Assembly: GCF_014650335.1 (NCBI RefSeq)
Contig: NZ_BMUT01000012.1
Span: forward strand, 186,001 to 250,000
DNA: 64,000 bases
Reading direction: 5' to 3'
DNA from: Streptomyces hiroshimensis
Lineage (GTDB): Bacteria > Actinomycetota > Actinomycetes > Streptomycetales > Streptomycetaceae
Shown here: positions 50,234 through 59,227 of the stretch, piece by piece
How positions within the stretch are numbered: position 1 is the first letter of the stretch
How the letters are laid out: each line of letters begins with the position of its first letter
Position numbers and translations under genes: made by a program
The notes under the pieces: model-generated
Database searches by the model: none
Seen by the model: only the letters and a program-made list of their open reading frames with translations
What the model was told of the DNA's origin: nothing

Positions 50234-51652
50234 TCAGAACTGGAGCGACTTCGTCTGGAGGTACTCCCCCAGGCCGTGGACGCCCATCTCGCGGCCGACG
50301 CCCGACTCCTTGTAGCCGCCGAAGGGCGCCAGGATGTTGAACCGGCCGCCGTTGACCTCCACCTGTCCCGCCTCCAGGCGCCGCGCGAAGGCGGCGGCCC
50401 GCTCCTCGTCGGCGGCCCAGACCGCGGCGGCGAGCCCGTAGACGGTGCCGTTGGCGATCCGGAGGGCCTCCTCCTCGTCCTCGTACTTGATGAAGGAGAG
50501 GACCGGCCCGAAGATCTCCTCCCGGGCGATGGTCATCTCCGGGGTGACGTCGGCGAAGACCGTCGGGGCGACGTAGTAGCCCTTGTCCCGGCCCTCCGGG
50601 ACGGCCGGGCCGCCCGCCACGAGGCGCGCGCCCTCCTCGATGCCCTTGTCGATGTAGCCGCGCACGCGCGCGTGCTGCTTGGCGTTGACGACGGGGCCGA
50701 CCCGGACCGCGGGATCCGTGGGGTCGCCCGGCACGAACTCCGCGACCGCCGCCGCCGCGAGGGCGACGGCCTCCTCGTACTGGTCGGCGTGGACGAGCGT
50801 ACGGGTGAGGGCGTTGCAGGACTGGCCGGTGTTGCGGCACACGTCGGCGACGTTGGCGGCGATCGCCTTCGCGAGGTCCGCCCCCGGCAGGATGACGTTG
50901 GCGGACTTGCCGCCCAGTTCGAGGGCGACGCGCTTGACGGCCGCACCGGCGATCGCGCCGATGCGCTTGCCCACGGCCGTCGAGCCGGTGAAGGAGACGA
51001 GGTCGACGCCGGGGTGCTCGGCGAGCGCCTGGCCGGCGACCGGGCCGAGCCCGGTGACGAGGTTGAAGACGCCCGCGGGGATCCCGGCCTCATGGACGCA
51101 CGCGGCGAAGAGCCGGGCGGTCAGCGGCGTGTCCTCGGCGGGCTTGACGACGACCGTGCAGCCCGCGGCGAGCGCCGGGGCGACCTTGGCCACGATCTGG
51201 TGGAGCGGATAGTTCCAGGGCGTGATGGCGCCGACGACGCCCACCGGCTCGTGCAGCACCGTGGAGGTGCCGATCCGCTCCTCGAAGGGGTGGCTCGCGG
51301 CGATCTCGGCGTACGAGCCGGCGACGGCGATCGGCAGCCCCGTGTGCACCCGTGTGGCGAAGCCCGTGGGCGCGCCGAGCTCGGCCGTGACGGTCGCGAC
51401 GATCTCCTCCTGCCGGGCGGCGAGCACGTCGCGCAGGGCGGCGAGGTACTCGCCGCGCCGCGCGGGCGGGGTGGCCGCCCAGCCGGGCAGCGCCGCACGG
51501 GCCGCGCGGACGGCCGCATCGACGTCCCGGGCGTCTCCGGCGGGGACGGTGGCGATGACCTGTTCGTCGGCCGGGTTCACGACCTCGATCGTGCCGCTCC
51601 CCGCGGCGGGCCGCCAGCTTCCGTCGATGTACATGCCGTCCTGCGCGCTCAC
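50234..51652 (-). CDS. Aldehyde dehydrogenase
   Basis: 472-aa NAD(P)+-dependent ALDH. Catalytic Cys in NTGQSCNALTR, general base Glu in ALELGGKSANV, cofactor motif FTGSTAVGKRIG, and the signature TPWNYPLHQIVAKVAPALAA. Oxidises an aldehyde to the acid. GTG 51652 chosen with GGAG upstream. Its 5' leader region contains a 14-bp minisatellite. Upstream partner of the zinc alcohol dehydrogenase; divergent from soxR. Confidence 0.92.
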   Translation of the reverse strand: MSAQDGMYIDGSWRPAAGSGTIEVVNPADEQVIATVPAGDARDVDAAVRAARAALPGWAATPPARRGEYLAALRDVLAARQEEIVATVTAELGAPTGFATRVHTGLPIAVAGSYAEIAASHPFEERIGTSTVLHEPVGVVGAITPWNYPLHQIVAKVAPALAAGCTVVVKPAEDTPLTARLFAACVHEAGIPAGVFNLVTGLGPVAGQALAEHPGVDLVSFTGSTAVGKRIGAIAGAAVKRVALELGGKSANVILPGADLAKAIAANVADVCRNTGQSCNALTRTLVHADQYEEAVALAAAAVAEFVPGDPTDPAVRVGPVVNAKQHARVRGYIDKGIEEGARLVAGGPAVPEGRDKGYYVAPTVFADVTPEMTIAREEIFGPVLSFIKYEDEEEALRIANGTVYGLAAAVWAADEERAAAFARRLEAGQVEVNGGRFNILAPFGGYKESGVGREMGVHGLGEYLQTKSLQF

Positions 51653-51689
51653 TGGTCGTCTCCTCGCGGAAGCGGAATCAAAGGTCCCC

Positions 51690-51747
51690 ACAGCTGGGGT
51701 CCTACAGCTGGGGTCCTACAGCTCGGGTCCCCCACAGCTGTGGTCCC
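51690..51747 (-). repeat. 14-bp minisatellite in the ALDH promoter region
   Basis: Four units of ACAGCTGGGGTCCT (variants) at 51690, 51704, 51718 and, after a 2-bp gap, 51734. The last has CACAGCTGTG symmetry. Located 37 bases upstream of the aldehyde dehydrogenase start. Confidence 0.85.
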
Positions 51748-51848
51748 AAGCTAACGCCGCGGGCGCAAGGCGTACCAGGGGGCGCCGTGGCCTGTGGTGT
51801 GGCCGTCGTCTCAATGCCGGGGCCCGCCGGTCACGTAAGGTCTGAGCT

Positions 51849-52304
51849 GTGCCGCAGATTTCGAACAAGGTCCAGGAACTCACCGTCGGTCAGCTGTCCG
51901 CGCGCAGCGGCGCGGCGGTCTCCGCTCTGCACTTCTACGAGACCAAGGGCCTGATCAGCAGCCGCCGCACGTCCGGCAACCAGCGGCGCTACGACCGTGA
52001 CGCGCTGCGGCGCGTCGCCTTCATCCGGGCCGCGCAGCGCGTCGGCATCCCGCTCGCCACGATCCGTGTGGCGCTCTCCGAGCTGCCCGACGAGCGCACC
52101 CCGAACCACGAGGACTGGGCGCGGCTGTCGGAGACCTGGCGCGGCGAGCTGGAGCAGCGCATCACGCAGCTGGCCAGGCTGCGCGACCACCTGGACGACT
52201 GCATCGGCTGCGGCTGCCTGTCGCTGGAGAACTGCGCGCTGTCCAACCCGGACGACCTCAACGGCCTGCGGGGCGCGGGCTCGCGCCTGCTGGTCGAACG
52301 CTGA
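51849..52304 (+). CDS. soxR: Redox-sensing transcriptional activator SoxR
   Basis: 151-aa MerR-family activator. N-terminal HTH (LTVGQLSARSGAAVSALHFY), a dimerisation helix, and the [2Fe-2S] Cys cluster C118-x2-C121-x-C123-x5-C129 in CIGCGCLSLENC. Oxidised by redox-active compounds, it activates promoters with 19-bp spacers. In Streptomyces it responds to endogenous antibiotics and targets oxidoreductases and exporters. GTG start. The SoxR-box-like promoter at 5202-5232 in this window is a possible target. Divergent from the aldehyde dehydrogenase. Confidence 0.95.
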   Translation: MPQISNKVQELTVGQLSARSGAAVSALHFYETKGLISSRRTSGNQRRYDRDALRRVAFIRAAQRVGIPLATIRVALSELPDERTPNHEDWARLSETWRGELEQRITQLARLRDHLDDCIGCGCLSLENCALSNPDDLNGLRGAGSRLLVER

Positions 52305-52308
52305 GGCC

Positions 52309-52332
52309 GCGGCCCCGGTCCACCGGGGCCGC
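52309..52332. terminator. Bidirectional terminator
   Basis: GCGGCCCCGG/CCGGGGCCGC perfect 10-bp stem with TCCA loop, between convergent soxR and the amidase gene. Confidence 0.75.
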
Positions 52333-52377
52333 GAAGCCGCACGCCGTCCGGCACGTCCCGCTCCGGCCCGCTCCGCC

Positions 52378-53820
52378 TCACCACACGGCGGGCCGCCGGC
52401 CGGCCCACGGGCGGGCCTCCTCCAGCTGCGCGGAGAGCGAGATGAGCGTGGCCTCGTCGCCGTAGCGGCCGCCGAGCATGACCCCGACGGGCAGGCCCTC
52501 GGGCGTCCAGTGCAGCGGAACGCTCACGGCGGGCTGCCCGGTCGCGTTGTACAGCGGGGTGAAGGGCGTGAAGCCGACGAGGGAGGCGAACTCCCCCTCC
52601 GGGTCGTCGTCGTTGCGCAGGGCGCCCACGGGCAGCGGCAGCTGGGCGAGGGTGGGTGACAGGAGCACGTCGTAGCCGGTGCCGGGCGCCTGGAGGGCCT
52701 CGGCGACGAGCCGGCCGATGGCGCGCATCCGGTACAGGGCGGCTGCGAACTGCGTCCCGGTGACACGGGCGCCGCGCTCGCGCAGGTGCCGGGTGAGGGG
52801 CATCAAGTGCTCCTCACGGCCCGGCGGTACGGGCGCGAGCGTCGACAGCACCTCCCACACGGTGATGAAGGCCCGGCCGAGGGCCTCGTCGGCGGGGAGC
52901 GTCAACTCCTCGACCTCGTGCCCGAGTTCCCGCAGCAGGCCGGCCGTCTCCTCCGCGGCCCGCCGGCACTCGGGGTGCACCTCGACACCCGGGATCGGGG
53001 CCTCCGTGATGTGGGCGATGCGCAGCCGGCCCGGGGCGCGCCGGGCGTGGCCGGTGAAGGTCTCGCCGGGCGGGAGCGCGGGCGCCGCGTAGGGGTCGCC
53101 GGGCATCGGCCCCGCGAGGACGTCGAGGAGCGCGGCCGCGTCCGCGACGGTACGGGCCAGGGGCCCGGAGCTGCCCAGGCCGGTCACGTCGTACAGGACC
53201 GGGCCGGAACTCACGCGGCCGCGGCTGGGCTTGATGCCGAACAGGCCGCACGCGGAAGCCGGGATGCGGATGGAGCCGCCGCCGTCGCTCGCGTGCGCCA
53301 GCGGCGCGAGCCCCGCGGCGACCGCTGCGGCCGCCCCGCCGCTCGACCCGCCGGCCGACCGGCCGAGGTCCCACGGGGTGCGGGCGGGCGGCGCCACGGC
53401 GTTCTCGGTGTGGGCGGGCAGGCCGAACTCGGGGGTGTTGGTCTTGCCCAGCAGGACCGTGCCCGCCTCGCGCAGCTTGGTCACCACGTGGTCGTCCACG
53501 GGCGCGACGTGCTCGGCCATCGCCGCCGAGCCCATGGTCCAGCGCACGCCGGCGACCTGATTGAGGTCCTTGACCGGCACGGGCACACCGTGCAGCGGCG
53601 GCAGTGTGCGGCCTTCGCGCCGGGCGGCCGAGGCCGCGCTCTCGGCGTCGGCCGCCTGCTTGCGCGCGGTATCGGGGGTGACGGTGACGAAGGCCCCGAC
53701 GGTGGCGTCGAGCCGTCCGATGCGCTCCAGGTAGTGCTCGGTCAGCTCGACGGGCGACACGCGCCCCGTCCGCACCGCCTCCCCCTGCTCCAACGCGGTC
53801 AGGTCGTGCAACTGCGCCAT
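52378..53820 (-). CDS. Amidase signature-family hydrolase
   Basis: 480 aa. The Ser-cisSer-Lys catalytic triad is visible: Lys in VPVKDLNQ and the two Ser within GRSAGGSSGGAAAAVAAGLA; the DGGGSIRIPASACGLFG segment follows. Acts on an amide substrate, unidentified; no GatBC partners are adjacent, so this is not GatA. ATG 53820 chosen over ATG 53862, which would put the ribosome site almost on the start codon. Confidence 0.9.
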   Translation of the reverse strand: MAQLHDLTALEQGEAVRTGRVSPVELTEHYLERIGRLDATVGAFVTVTPDTARKQAADAESAASAARREGRTLPPLHGVPVPVKDLNQVAGVRWTMGSAAMAEHVAPVDDHVVTKLREAGTVLLGKTNTPEFGLPAHTENAVAPPARTPWDLGRSAGGSSGGAAAAVAAGLAPLAHASDGGGSIRIPASACGLFGIKPSRGRVSSGPVLYDVTGLGSSGPLARTVADAAALLDVLAGPMPGDPYAAPALPPGETFTGHARRAPGRLRIAHITEAPIPGVEVHPECRRAAEETAGLLRELGHEVEELTLPADEALGRAFITVWEVLSTLAPVPPGREEHLMPLTRHLRERGARVTGTQFAAALYRMRAIGRLVAEALQAPGTGYDVLLSPTLAQLPLPVGALRNDDDPEGEFASLVGFTPFTPLYNATGQPAVSVPLHWTPEGLPVGVMLGGRYGDEATLISLSAQLEEARPWAGRRPAVW

Positions 53821-54022
53821 GCCGTCCGCCTTCTCCTCGAACCGGTGAGCCGTGCGCTGCATCCTCGCACCACCGGCCGACGGCGGACACCCTGTTCCCG
53901 GCCTCTCGGCTCTGCCTGTGCGCTTGCCGGTCCGTTTCCTGCGGACCTGTTCCTCGCGGCCCTCGCGGTCCTCGCTGTCCCCGCGGCCCTCGCGCTCTTT
54001 GCGGTCTTTGCGGCGCCCCGCC

Positions 54023-54706
54023 TCACACCGCCGCGTACCGGTCCTCCAGCACCCGGCGGCGCGCCGCGGCCAGCGCCCCCGCGGTGAGTACGGGAGCCGG
54101 CACCACGATGCCGCAGTCCGCGCAGACGGGGCCCTGCGCGGGGCAGCGGTCCAGGTCGGGGCGCCATTCGAGGCGGTCCTGCGAGCAGACGGGGCAGACG
54201 TCCCCGGGCTCGGACTCCATGGCGGTGATCACCCGGCGCAGCACGTCGGACAGGCGTGCGGCCGGGTAGGCCGTGGGGCTGACGCAGGGCACGATGTCGC
54301 AGCCGCCCCAGGTGTGGCGGTGCCAGGCGTCGACGGCGGCGGGCTGCCGGATGCCGTCGTGCTTCTCGCGCTTGCGGCGGTCGGCGAACCCGGCCTCGTA
54401 GGCGAGCCAGACCGCGCGGGCCTCTTCCAGCTCCGTCAGCGCCACGACCAGCCGGGCCGGGTCGGGGGCCCGGTCGGCGGGGTCCATCCCGGCCAGGTCG
54501 CACAGGTGGTGCCAGGTCGCCCGGTGGCCGTACGGGGCGAAGCGCTCAAGGCACTTGCGCAGGGAGGTCCGCCGCAAGGCGATGGTGTTCCGTGGATTGC
54601 GCACCTCTCGTGCGAGTGCTCTGAAACCTGCCACTGCATCCCACCTCCGACAGCGCGGACTCGGATCGACATGGAAGGGACGTAACTCATCGCCATTCGG
54701 ATCCAT
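54023..54706 (-). CDS. Hypothetical protein with C-terminal zinc ribbon
   Basis: 227 aa. The N-terminal two-thirds is helical and rich in Arg/His/Trp (RATWHHLCDLAGMDPADRAP, HRHTWGGCDIVPCVSPTAY). The C-terminus has CPVC-x-CADC (VCPVCSQDRLEWRPDLDRCP, CADCGIVV), a likely zinc ribbon, suggesting nucleic-acid binding. I do not recognise the family. Start ATG 54706 is the longest; no ribosome site decides. On the same strand as its neighbours but unlinked in obvious function. Confidence 0.65.
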   Translation of the reverse strand: MDPNGDELRPFHVDPSPRCRRWDAVAGFRALAREVRNPRNTIALRRTSLRKCLERFAPYGHRATWHHLCDLAGMDPADRAPDPARLVVALTELEEARAVWLAYEAGFADRRKREKHDGIRQPAAVDAWHRHTWGGCDIVPCVSPTAYPAARLSDVLRRVITAMESEPGDVCPVCSQDRLEWRPDLDRCPAQGPVCADCGIVVPAPVLTAGALAAARRRVLEDRYAAV

Positions 54707-54808
54707 CGGCCGCAGTGCGCAGCCGACTCCGCTCTGCTACCCCGAAGTCGCGCGGGGATGTGGGAACGCGCGAAGGTGGCGGATCCTCACTGTCCGCTCA
54801 CCTTTCGT

Positions 54809-56122
54809 TCACGGATGCAGGAGCCGGCCGGCCAGCAGGATGACGCGGGCGAGCTCCTCGTGGCAGATGTCGCTGTGCGCGCCGGACGGAGGGCCGCCGC
54901 GCGCGACCACGGAGGAGGCGTCCACGCTCACGCATCCCTCGCCGGGCAGCGCACCGCGCAGGACCTCGTCCAGGCCGAGCCGCGCGCAGGGGTCCACCGC
55001 CTGGATGCCGTCGTGGCCGATCGCGCCCCACCGGGGGTCGTCGGAGCCGAGCAGGCCGTCGTCCTGGCGGGAGACGAGGGACGCGAGCGGGTAGAGGACG
55101 CCCAGGGCCGAGTCGTGGCTGGAGTAACAGGACACCAGCGGGCCGCGGACGCGCCGGTGGAGCCCGTCGAGCGCCCCGCCCTGGCCGGTGTCGAACGGCA
55201 GGCGCGAGGAGAACGCGTAGTGGGAGAAGGCGCCCTGGAGCAGGGTCACGCCGGCCAGGCAGCCGCTGTCGTCGGGCAGGCCGCGCAGCGCGAACGACAC
55301 CAGGCGCGCGCCGAAGCTGTGCCCCGCCAGGTGCACGCGCAGGGCGGGGGCGGAGGCGGACAGCAGGGCGAGCGCGGGCCCGAGGCCCTTCTCTCCGACC
55401 GTGCCCGCGCGTTTCTTCATCGTGTAGTACGACATCTGCCGCAGTACTTCGAGGGCGCCTCCCCACAGCCGCTTCAGGCCGCCGCCGAGGAAGGCGGGCG
55501 GCAGGGCGCCCATGTGCCCCAGGGCGGAGGCGAAGGCCTCGCACACCTCCTGGGCGTCACCGGTCAGCAGATAGGGCTCGGCATCCCCGTCCTCCGGCTC
55601 GTGCGGGACCGCTGCGGCTCCCTGCACCGGGGCGGGGGCGAGGCCGCGCACGAGGGAGACGAACTCCTCCAGGCGCGCGGGGTCGTCGGGCTGTCCGGCG
55701 GCCAGCTGCGCGAGCCGGTCCATCACGGCCTGCTCGCACGGCAGGGTCCTGACGAGGGCCTCGCGCGTGGCGGCGTCGAGTGCGGGCGGGGCGGGGACGT
55801 CGTCGGGGGCGCCCGCCGCCGTCGCCGACGGGAAGTCGGGAATGGGCTCCCCCGGGAAGCGCATGGACGGCCAGATCACGCCCGCGTAGCCCACGCGGGC
55901 GCCGGGCGCGCCGGCGAGCAGGCCCGGGAAGGGCTCGAAGAAGCGGGAGTAGAGGCGCGTGGCCGTCGGCCTGTCGTTGTTCCAGCCGTGCGCGAAGACC
56001 ACCAGATCGGTCAGGCCCGCGTCGGTGGCCCCGCGTATCAGGGCGTCGCGCTCGCCCGCGTCGACGTCCCCGTCGGCGTCGAACGTGAGCTCCCAGTAAG
56101 GATCCACACTCATGCCGGACAT
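54809..56122 (-). CDS. Alpha/beta-hydrolase-fold protein (lipase/esterase-like)
   Basis: 437 aa. The alpha/beta hydrolase nucleophile motif G-x-S-x-G appears as HLAGHSFGARL, and the oxyanion region as LVVFAHGWNNDRPTA. The Asp and His of the triad probably lie in the last 100 residues (e.g. SCYSSHDSALG, GAHSDICHEEL). Similar Streptomyces proteins are sometimes labelled serine/threonine kinases without support. No signal peptide. ATG 56122 with GGGGGA upstream. Confidence 0.75.
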   Translation of the reverse strand: MSGMSVDPYWELTFDADGDVDAGERDALIRGATDAGLTDLVVFAHGWNNDRPTATRLYSRFFEPFPGLLAGAPGARVGYAGVIWPSMRFPGEPIPDFPSATAAGAPDDVPAPPALDAATREALVRTLPCEQAVMDRLAQLAAGQPDDPARLEEFVSLVRGLAPAPVQGAAAVPHEPEDGDAEPYLLTGDAQEVCEAFASALGHMGALPPAFLGGGLKRLWGGALEVLRQMSYYTMKKRAGTVGEKGLGPALALLSASAPALRVHLAGHSFGARLVSFALRGLPDDSGCLAGVTLLQGAFSHYAFSSRLPFDTGQGGALDGLHRRVRGPLVSCYSSHDSALGVLYPLASLVSRQDDGLLGSDDPRWGAIGHDGIQAVDPCARLGLDEVLRGALPGEGCVSVDASSVVARGGPPSGAHSDICHEELARVILLAGRLLHP

Positions 56123-56251
56123 GGCATTCCCCCTTGAGCGGTCCGGTACTGGCGCATCGTCCCGCCGTCAAGGGGACGTGTCCAGACTCCTGTCACGCCG
56201 TTCACGCTTCCGTGTCCGGGCCCCGTGCGCCCCTGGTCCGCACGCGGCGGT

Positions 56252-57538
56252 TCAGCCGTACAGGAGGTGCTCCTCGCGCGTCGCGCGGAAGGCCTCCAGG
56301 CCGGGCTGCCAGGCCTCCACGATGTCGTCGGCCGAGGCCCCCGCGTCGGTCATCGTGCGCACGGCCGCCGTCCCCGCGAGGCGGTCGATCCAAAGGTCCG
56401 GGCGCCAGGCGAAGCCCGGCCAGATACGTCTGGCGGTGACGAGCAGGGCGACGCCCGTGCGCACCGGGTCGTACGCCCGCCGGTCGTGCACGTGCAGCTG
56501 CACCCCGCCGATGGTGCGGCCCTGGAACTTGGAGAACACCGGCACCGCGTACGCCTCGCGGAAGCGCACGCCCGGCAGGTCCAGCGCGTTCAGGGCCGCG
56601 GCCCAGCGGTGGTCGACGCCCTCGGCGCCGACGATCTCGAACGGGCGGGTCGTGCCGCGCCCTTCGGAGAGGCTGGTGCCCTCCAGCAGGCAGGTGCCCG
56701 CGTAGGCGAGGGCGGTGTCGGGCGTGGGCATGTTGGGGCTCGGCGGCACCCACGGCAGCCCGGTGCCGTCGAAGAAGTGCGTGCGCCGCCAGCCGCTCAT
56801 CGGCACGGTCTCCAGCCGTGCGGCGCGCCCGGCGGCCCTCGGCACGCCGTCCGCGTTGAACAGCAGGGCGAGCTCGGCCACGGTCATGCCGTGGGCCTGC
56901 GCGAGCGGTTCGCGGCCGACGCCCGAGGCCAGGGAGCGCTCCAGGACCGGTCCGTACGCGCCGCGGCCCGTCAGGGGGTTGGGCCGGTCCAGGACGACGA
57001 TGCGCAGGCCGGCGAGCGCCGCGGCGATCAGGCACTCGTAGAGCGTCCAGACGTACGTGTAGAAGCGTGCGCCCACGTCCTGGACGTCGAAGACGACGGT
57101 GTCCACGCCGGCGCGGCCGAACAGGGCGGCGAGCTCCCGGCCGCGCAGGCCGTAGACGTCGTGCACCGGCAGGCCGGTGGCCGGGTCGGTGCCCGTGCTC
57201 TCCGAGCCGCCGGCCTGTGCCGTGCCGCGGAAGCCGTGCTCGGGGCCGAACACGGCGCGCAGGTCCACCCGCCGGTCCGCGTGCATCACGTCCACGATGT
57301 GGCGGAGGTCGGCGGTGACGCCGGTGGCGTTGGTGACGACGCCGGTGCGGGCCCCGGCGAGCAGGGCGTAGCCGCTCTCCGCCAGCCGGTCGAAGCCGGT
57401 GCGGACGCGGGCCGCCGCCGCGGCCCCGGCCGGGCTCGCGGCGGGGCAGGAGAGCGCTCCGGCGGCCGCCGTGCCCAGCACCTGGCGTCGCGTCACATTC
57501 CTTGTGTACGGGGGGCGTCCCCCGGAAGAGTGCCGCAT
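56252..57538 (-). CDS. DUF1343 / NamZ-type exo-N-acetylmuramidase, Tat-exported
   Basis: 428 aa. Tat-type signal TRRQVLGTAAAGALSCPAAS (from about residue 16), so exported. The body is the DUF1343 family, characterised as exo-beta-N-acetylmuramidase NamZ, which trims MurNAc ends in peptidoglycan recycling. Family motifs: FGPEHGFRGTAQAGG, DVQDVGARFYTYVWTLYEC, PNPLTGRG, EGTSLSEGRGTTRPFE. Start ATG 57538; GTG 57496 would remove residues before the Tat motif. Divergent from the SDR gene. Confidence 0.87.
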   Translation of the reverse strand: MRHSSGGRPPYTRNVTRRQVLGTAAAGALSCPAASPAGAAAAARVRTGFDRLAESGYALLAGARTGVVTNATGVTADLRHIVDVMHADRRVDLRAVFGPEHGFRGTAQAGGSESTGTDPATGLPVHDVYGLRGRELAALFGRAGVDTVVFDVQDVGARFYTYVWTLYECLIAAALAGLRIVVLDRPNPLTGRGAYGPVLERSLASGVGREPLAQAHGMTVAELALLFNADGVPRAAGRAARLETVPMSGWRRTHFFDGTGLPWVPPSPNMPTPDTALAYAGTCLLEGTSLSEGRGTTRPFEIVGAEGVDHRWAAALNALDLPGVRFREAYAVPVFSKFQGRTIGGVQLHVHDRRAYDPVRTGVALLVTARRIWPGFAWRPDLWIDRLAGTAAVRTMTDAGASADDIVEAWQPGLEAFRATREEHLLYG

Positions 57539-57626
57539 GGGACGCACGCTAACGCTCCGGCGGCCCGGTCGGCACAATGTCGGAGGGCGTGCCTCCGGGC
57601 GCGTCACGGCCTCTTCCCCCGGCACA

Positions 57627-57641
57627 TACCGACTGGTTAGT
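57627..57641. promoter_or_regulatory. TetR-type operator upstream of SDR gene
   Basis: TACCGACTGGTTAGT, 34 bases before the SDR start, is a variant of the TACCGACTGGTCGG site before the APH/ACAD genes (46022-46039). The TetR gene at 58526 in the same unit is the likely binder of this site. Confidence 0.5.
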
Positions 57642-57675
57642 CTGCGCCGAGCAACCGAGCCGAGGGAGACCGAGC

Positions 57676-58437
57676 GTGAGCATCGTGCGGGACGCGGGAG
57701 TCGTCGTCACGGGAGCGGGAGGCGGCATCGGCGCCGCGCTCGCCCGCCGGTTCGCGGCCGAGGGCGCACGGGTGGCGGTCAACGACCTCGACGCCGCCAA
57801 GGCGGAGGCGGTCGCGGCGGAGATCGGCGCCATAGCGGTCCCCGGCGACGCCTCCGACGTCGTGGAAGCGGCCCGCGAGGCGCTCGGCGGCCGCGTCGAC
57901 GTCTACTGCGCCAACGCCGGTGTGGCCCCCTCGGGCGGCCCCGAGGCCGAGGAGGAGCTCTGGGAGACGGCCTGGGACGTCAACGTCATGGCCCACGTGC
58001 GGGCGGCGCGCAAGCTGCTGCCCGAGTGGCTCGACCGCGGCAGCGGCCGGTTCGTGGCCACGGTCTCCGCGGCCGGGCTGCTCACGATGCTCGGCTCGGC
58101 CCCGTACAGCGTCTCCAAGCACGCCGCCCTCGCCTTCGCCGAATGGCTCTCCCTCACCTACCGCCACTGCGGCATCGAGGTCCACGCCATCTGCCCGCAG
58201 GGCGTGCGGACGGACATGCTGCGGGGCACGGGCCCGGCCGGGGACCTGGTGCTCGTGCCCACGGCGATCGAGCCCGCGCAGGTCGCCGACGCGCTCTTCG
58301 AGGGGATGGCCGCGGGCCGCTTCCTGATCCTGCCGCACCCCGAGGTCGCCGACTACTACGCGGCCCGCGCCACCGACCCCGACCGCTGGCTCCGCGGCAT
58401 GAACCACCTCCAGCGCAAGCTCGAAGAGGAAGGGTGA
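57676..58437 (+). CDS. Short-chain dehydrogenase/reductase
   Basis: 253-aa SDR. Cofactor motif TGAGGGIG near the N-terminus, NAG in YCANAGVAP, and the catalytic Y-x3-K as YSVSK with upstream Ser in ATVSAAGL. Likely NAD(H)-dependent oxidation of a hydroxyacyl or similar intermediate. GTG with GAGGGAG. Followed by TetR after 88 bases, probably one unit. The operator-like site upstream is shared with the APH/ACAD operon, hinting at a common catabolic regulon. Confidence 0.9.
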   Translation: MSIVRDAGVVVTGAGGGIGAALARRFAAEGARVAVNDLDAAKAEAVAAEIGAIAVPGDASDVVEAAREALGGRVDVYCANAGVAPSGGPEAEEELWETAWDVNVMAHVRAARKLLPEWLDRGSGRFVATVSAAGLLTMLGSAPYSVSKHAALAFAEWLSLTYRHCGIEVHAICPQGVRTDMLRGTGPAGDLVLVPTAIEPAQVADALFEGMAAGRFLILPHPEVADYYAARATDPDRWLRGMNHLQRKLEEEG

Positions 58438-58525
58438 GCGTCGCACGCGCGGCCGCCGGGCCGCAGACGAACACGATGCCCGCACCTCTGCGCCGCGCGG
58501 GCGGAGAAGCGAACGGGGAAATGCA

Positions 58526-59122
58526 GTGAGCGTCGCGGGCGCGGCACCCGAGGGCGAACCCGTGCCGCAGCGGCTGCTCGCGGCCGCCACCCGGCTCTTC
58601 GCCGACCAGGGCTACGACCGCACGTCCGTCCAGGAGATCGTGGTGGCCGCGGGCGTCACCAAGGGTGCCCTCTACCACTACTTCGGCTCGAAGGACGACC
58701 TGCTGCACGAGGTGTACGCGCGCGTGCTGCGCCTGCAGCAGGAGCGGCTGGACTGCTTCGCGCGCTCGGACGCCCCCGTCGAGAAGCGGCTGCGGGAGGC
58801 GGCGGCCGACGTGGTGGTCACCACCATCGAGAACCTCGACGACACGAAGATCTTCTTCCGGTCGATGCACCACCTCGGCCCCGAGAAGCTCGCGCAGGTG
58901 CGGGCGGAGCGGCGCCGGTACCACGAGCGCTTCCGGGCCCTGGTGGAGGAGGGCCAGCGCTCCGGCGTCTTCACCTCGGCCACCCCGGCGGACCTGGTCG
59001 TGGACTACCACTTCGGCTCCGTCCACCATCTGGGCGCCTGGTACCACGCGCAGGGCAGGCTGAGCGCCCGGCAGGTCGCCGGCCACCTCGCGGACCTGCT
59101 GATGCGCGCGCTGCGGCCGTAG
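58526..59122 (+). CDS. TetR-family regulator (SDR-linked)
   Basis: 198 aa. N-terminal HTH (TSVQEIVVAAGVTKGALYHY, then FGSKDDLL), then a C-terminal TetR domain of the FadR/KstR2-like size class. GTG start after GGGGAA. Downstream of the SDR on the same strand; it probably controls the operators at 57627 and perhaps 46022. Ligand likely an acyl-CoA, by analogy with related TetR proteins near ACAD/SDR genes. This is an inference. Confidence 0.85.
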   Translation: MSVAGAAPEGEPVPQRLLAAATRLFADQGYDRTSVQEIVVAAGVTKGALYHYFGSKDDLLHEVYARVLRLQQERLDCFARSDAPVEKRLREAAADVVVTTIENLDDTKIFFRSMHHLGPEKLAQVRAERRRYHERFRALVEEGQRSGVFTSATPADLVVDYHFGSVHHLGAWYHAQGRLSARQVAGHLADLLMRALRP

Positions 59123-59227
59123 CGCACCGGCCCCCGCCACACCTCCCTAAGCGCTTGCTCACCTCGGGGTATGGTGTTCGTTCCGCGGGCGCAGGGCCCG
59201 CGGCGGGCCGGGAGAGCGGGGCGTGGG

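Noticed and set aside
59171..59227. Upstream ATG at 59171 as the TetR start.
   Set aside because: It lies within TATGGT, which looks like a -10 box, and would add an Arg/Pro/Gly tail not typical of TetR; ATG 59228 has a better ribosome site.
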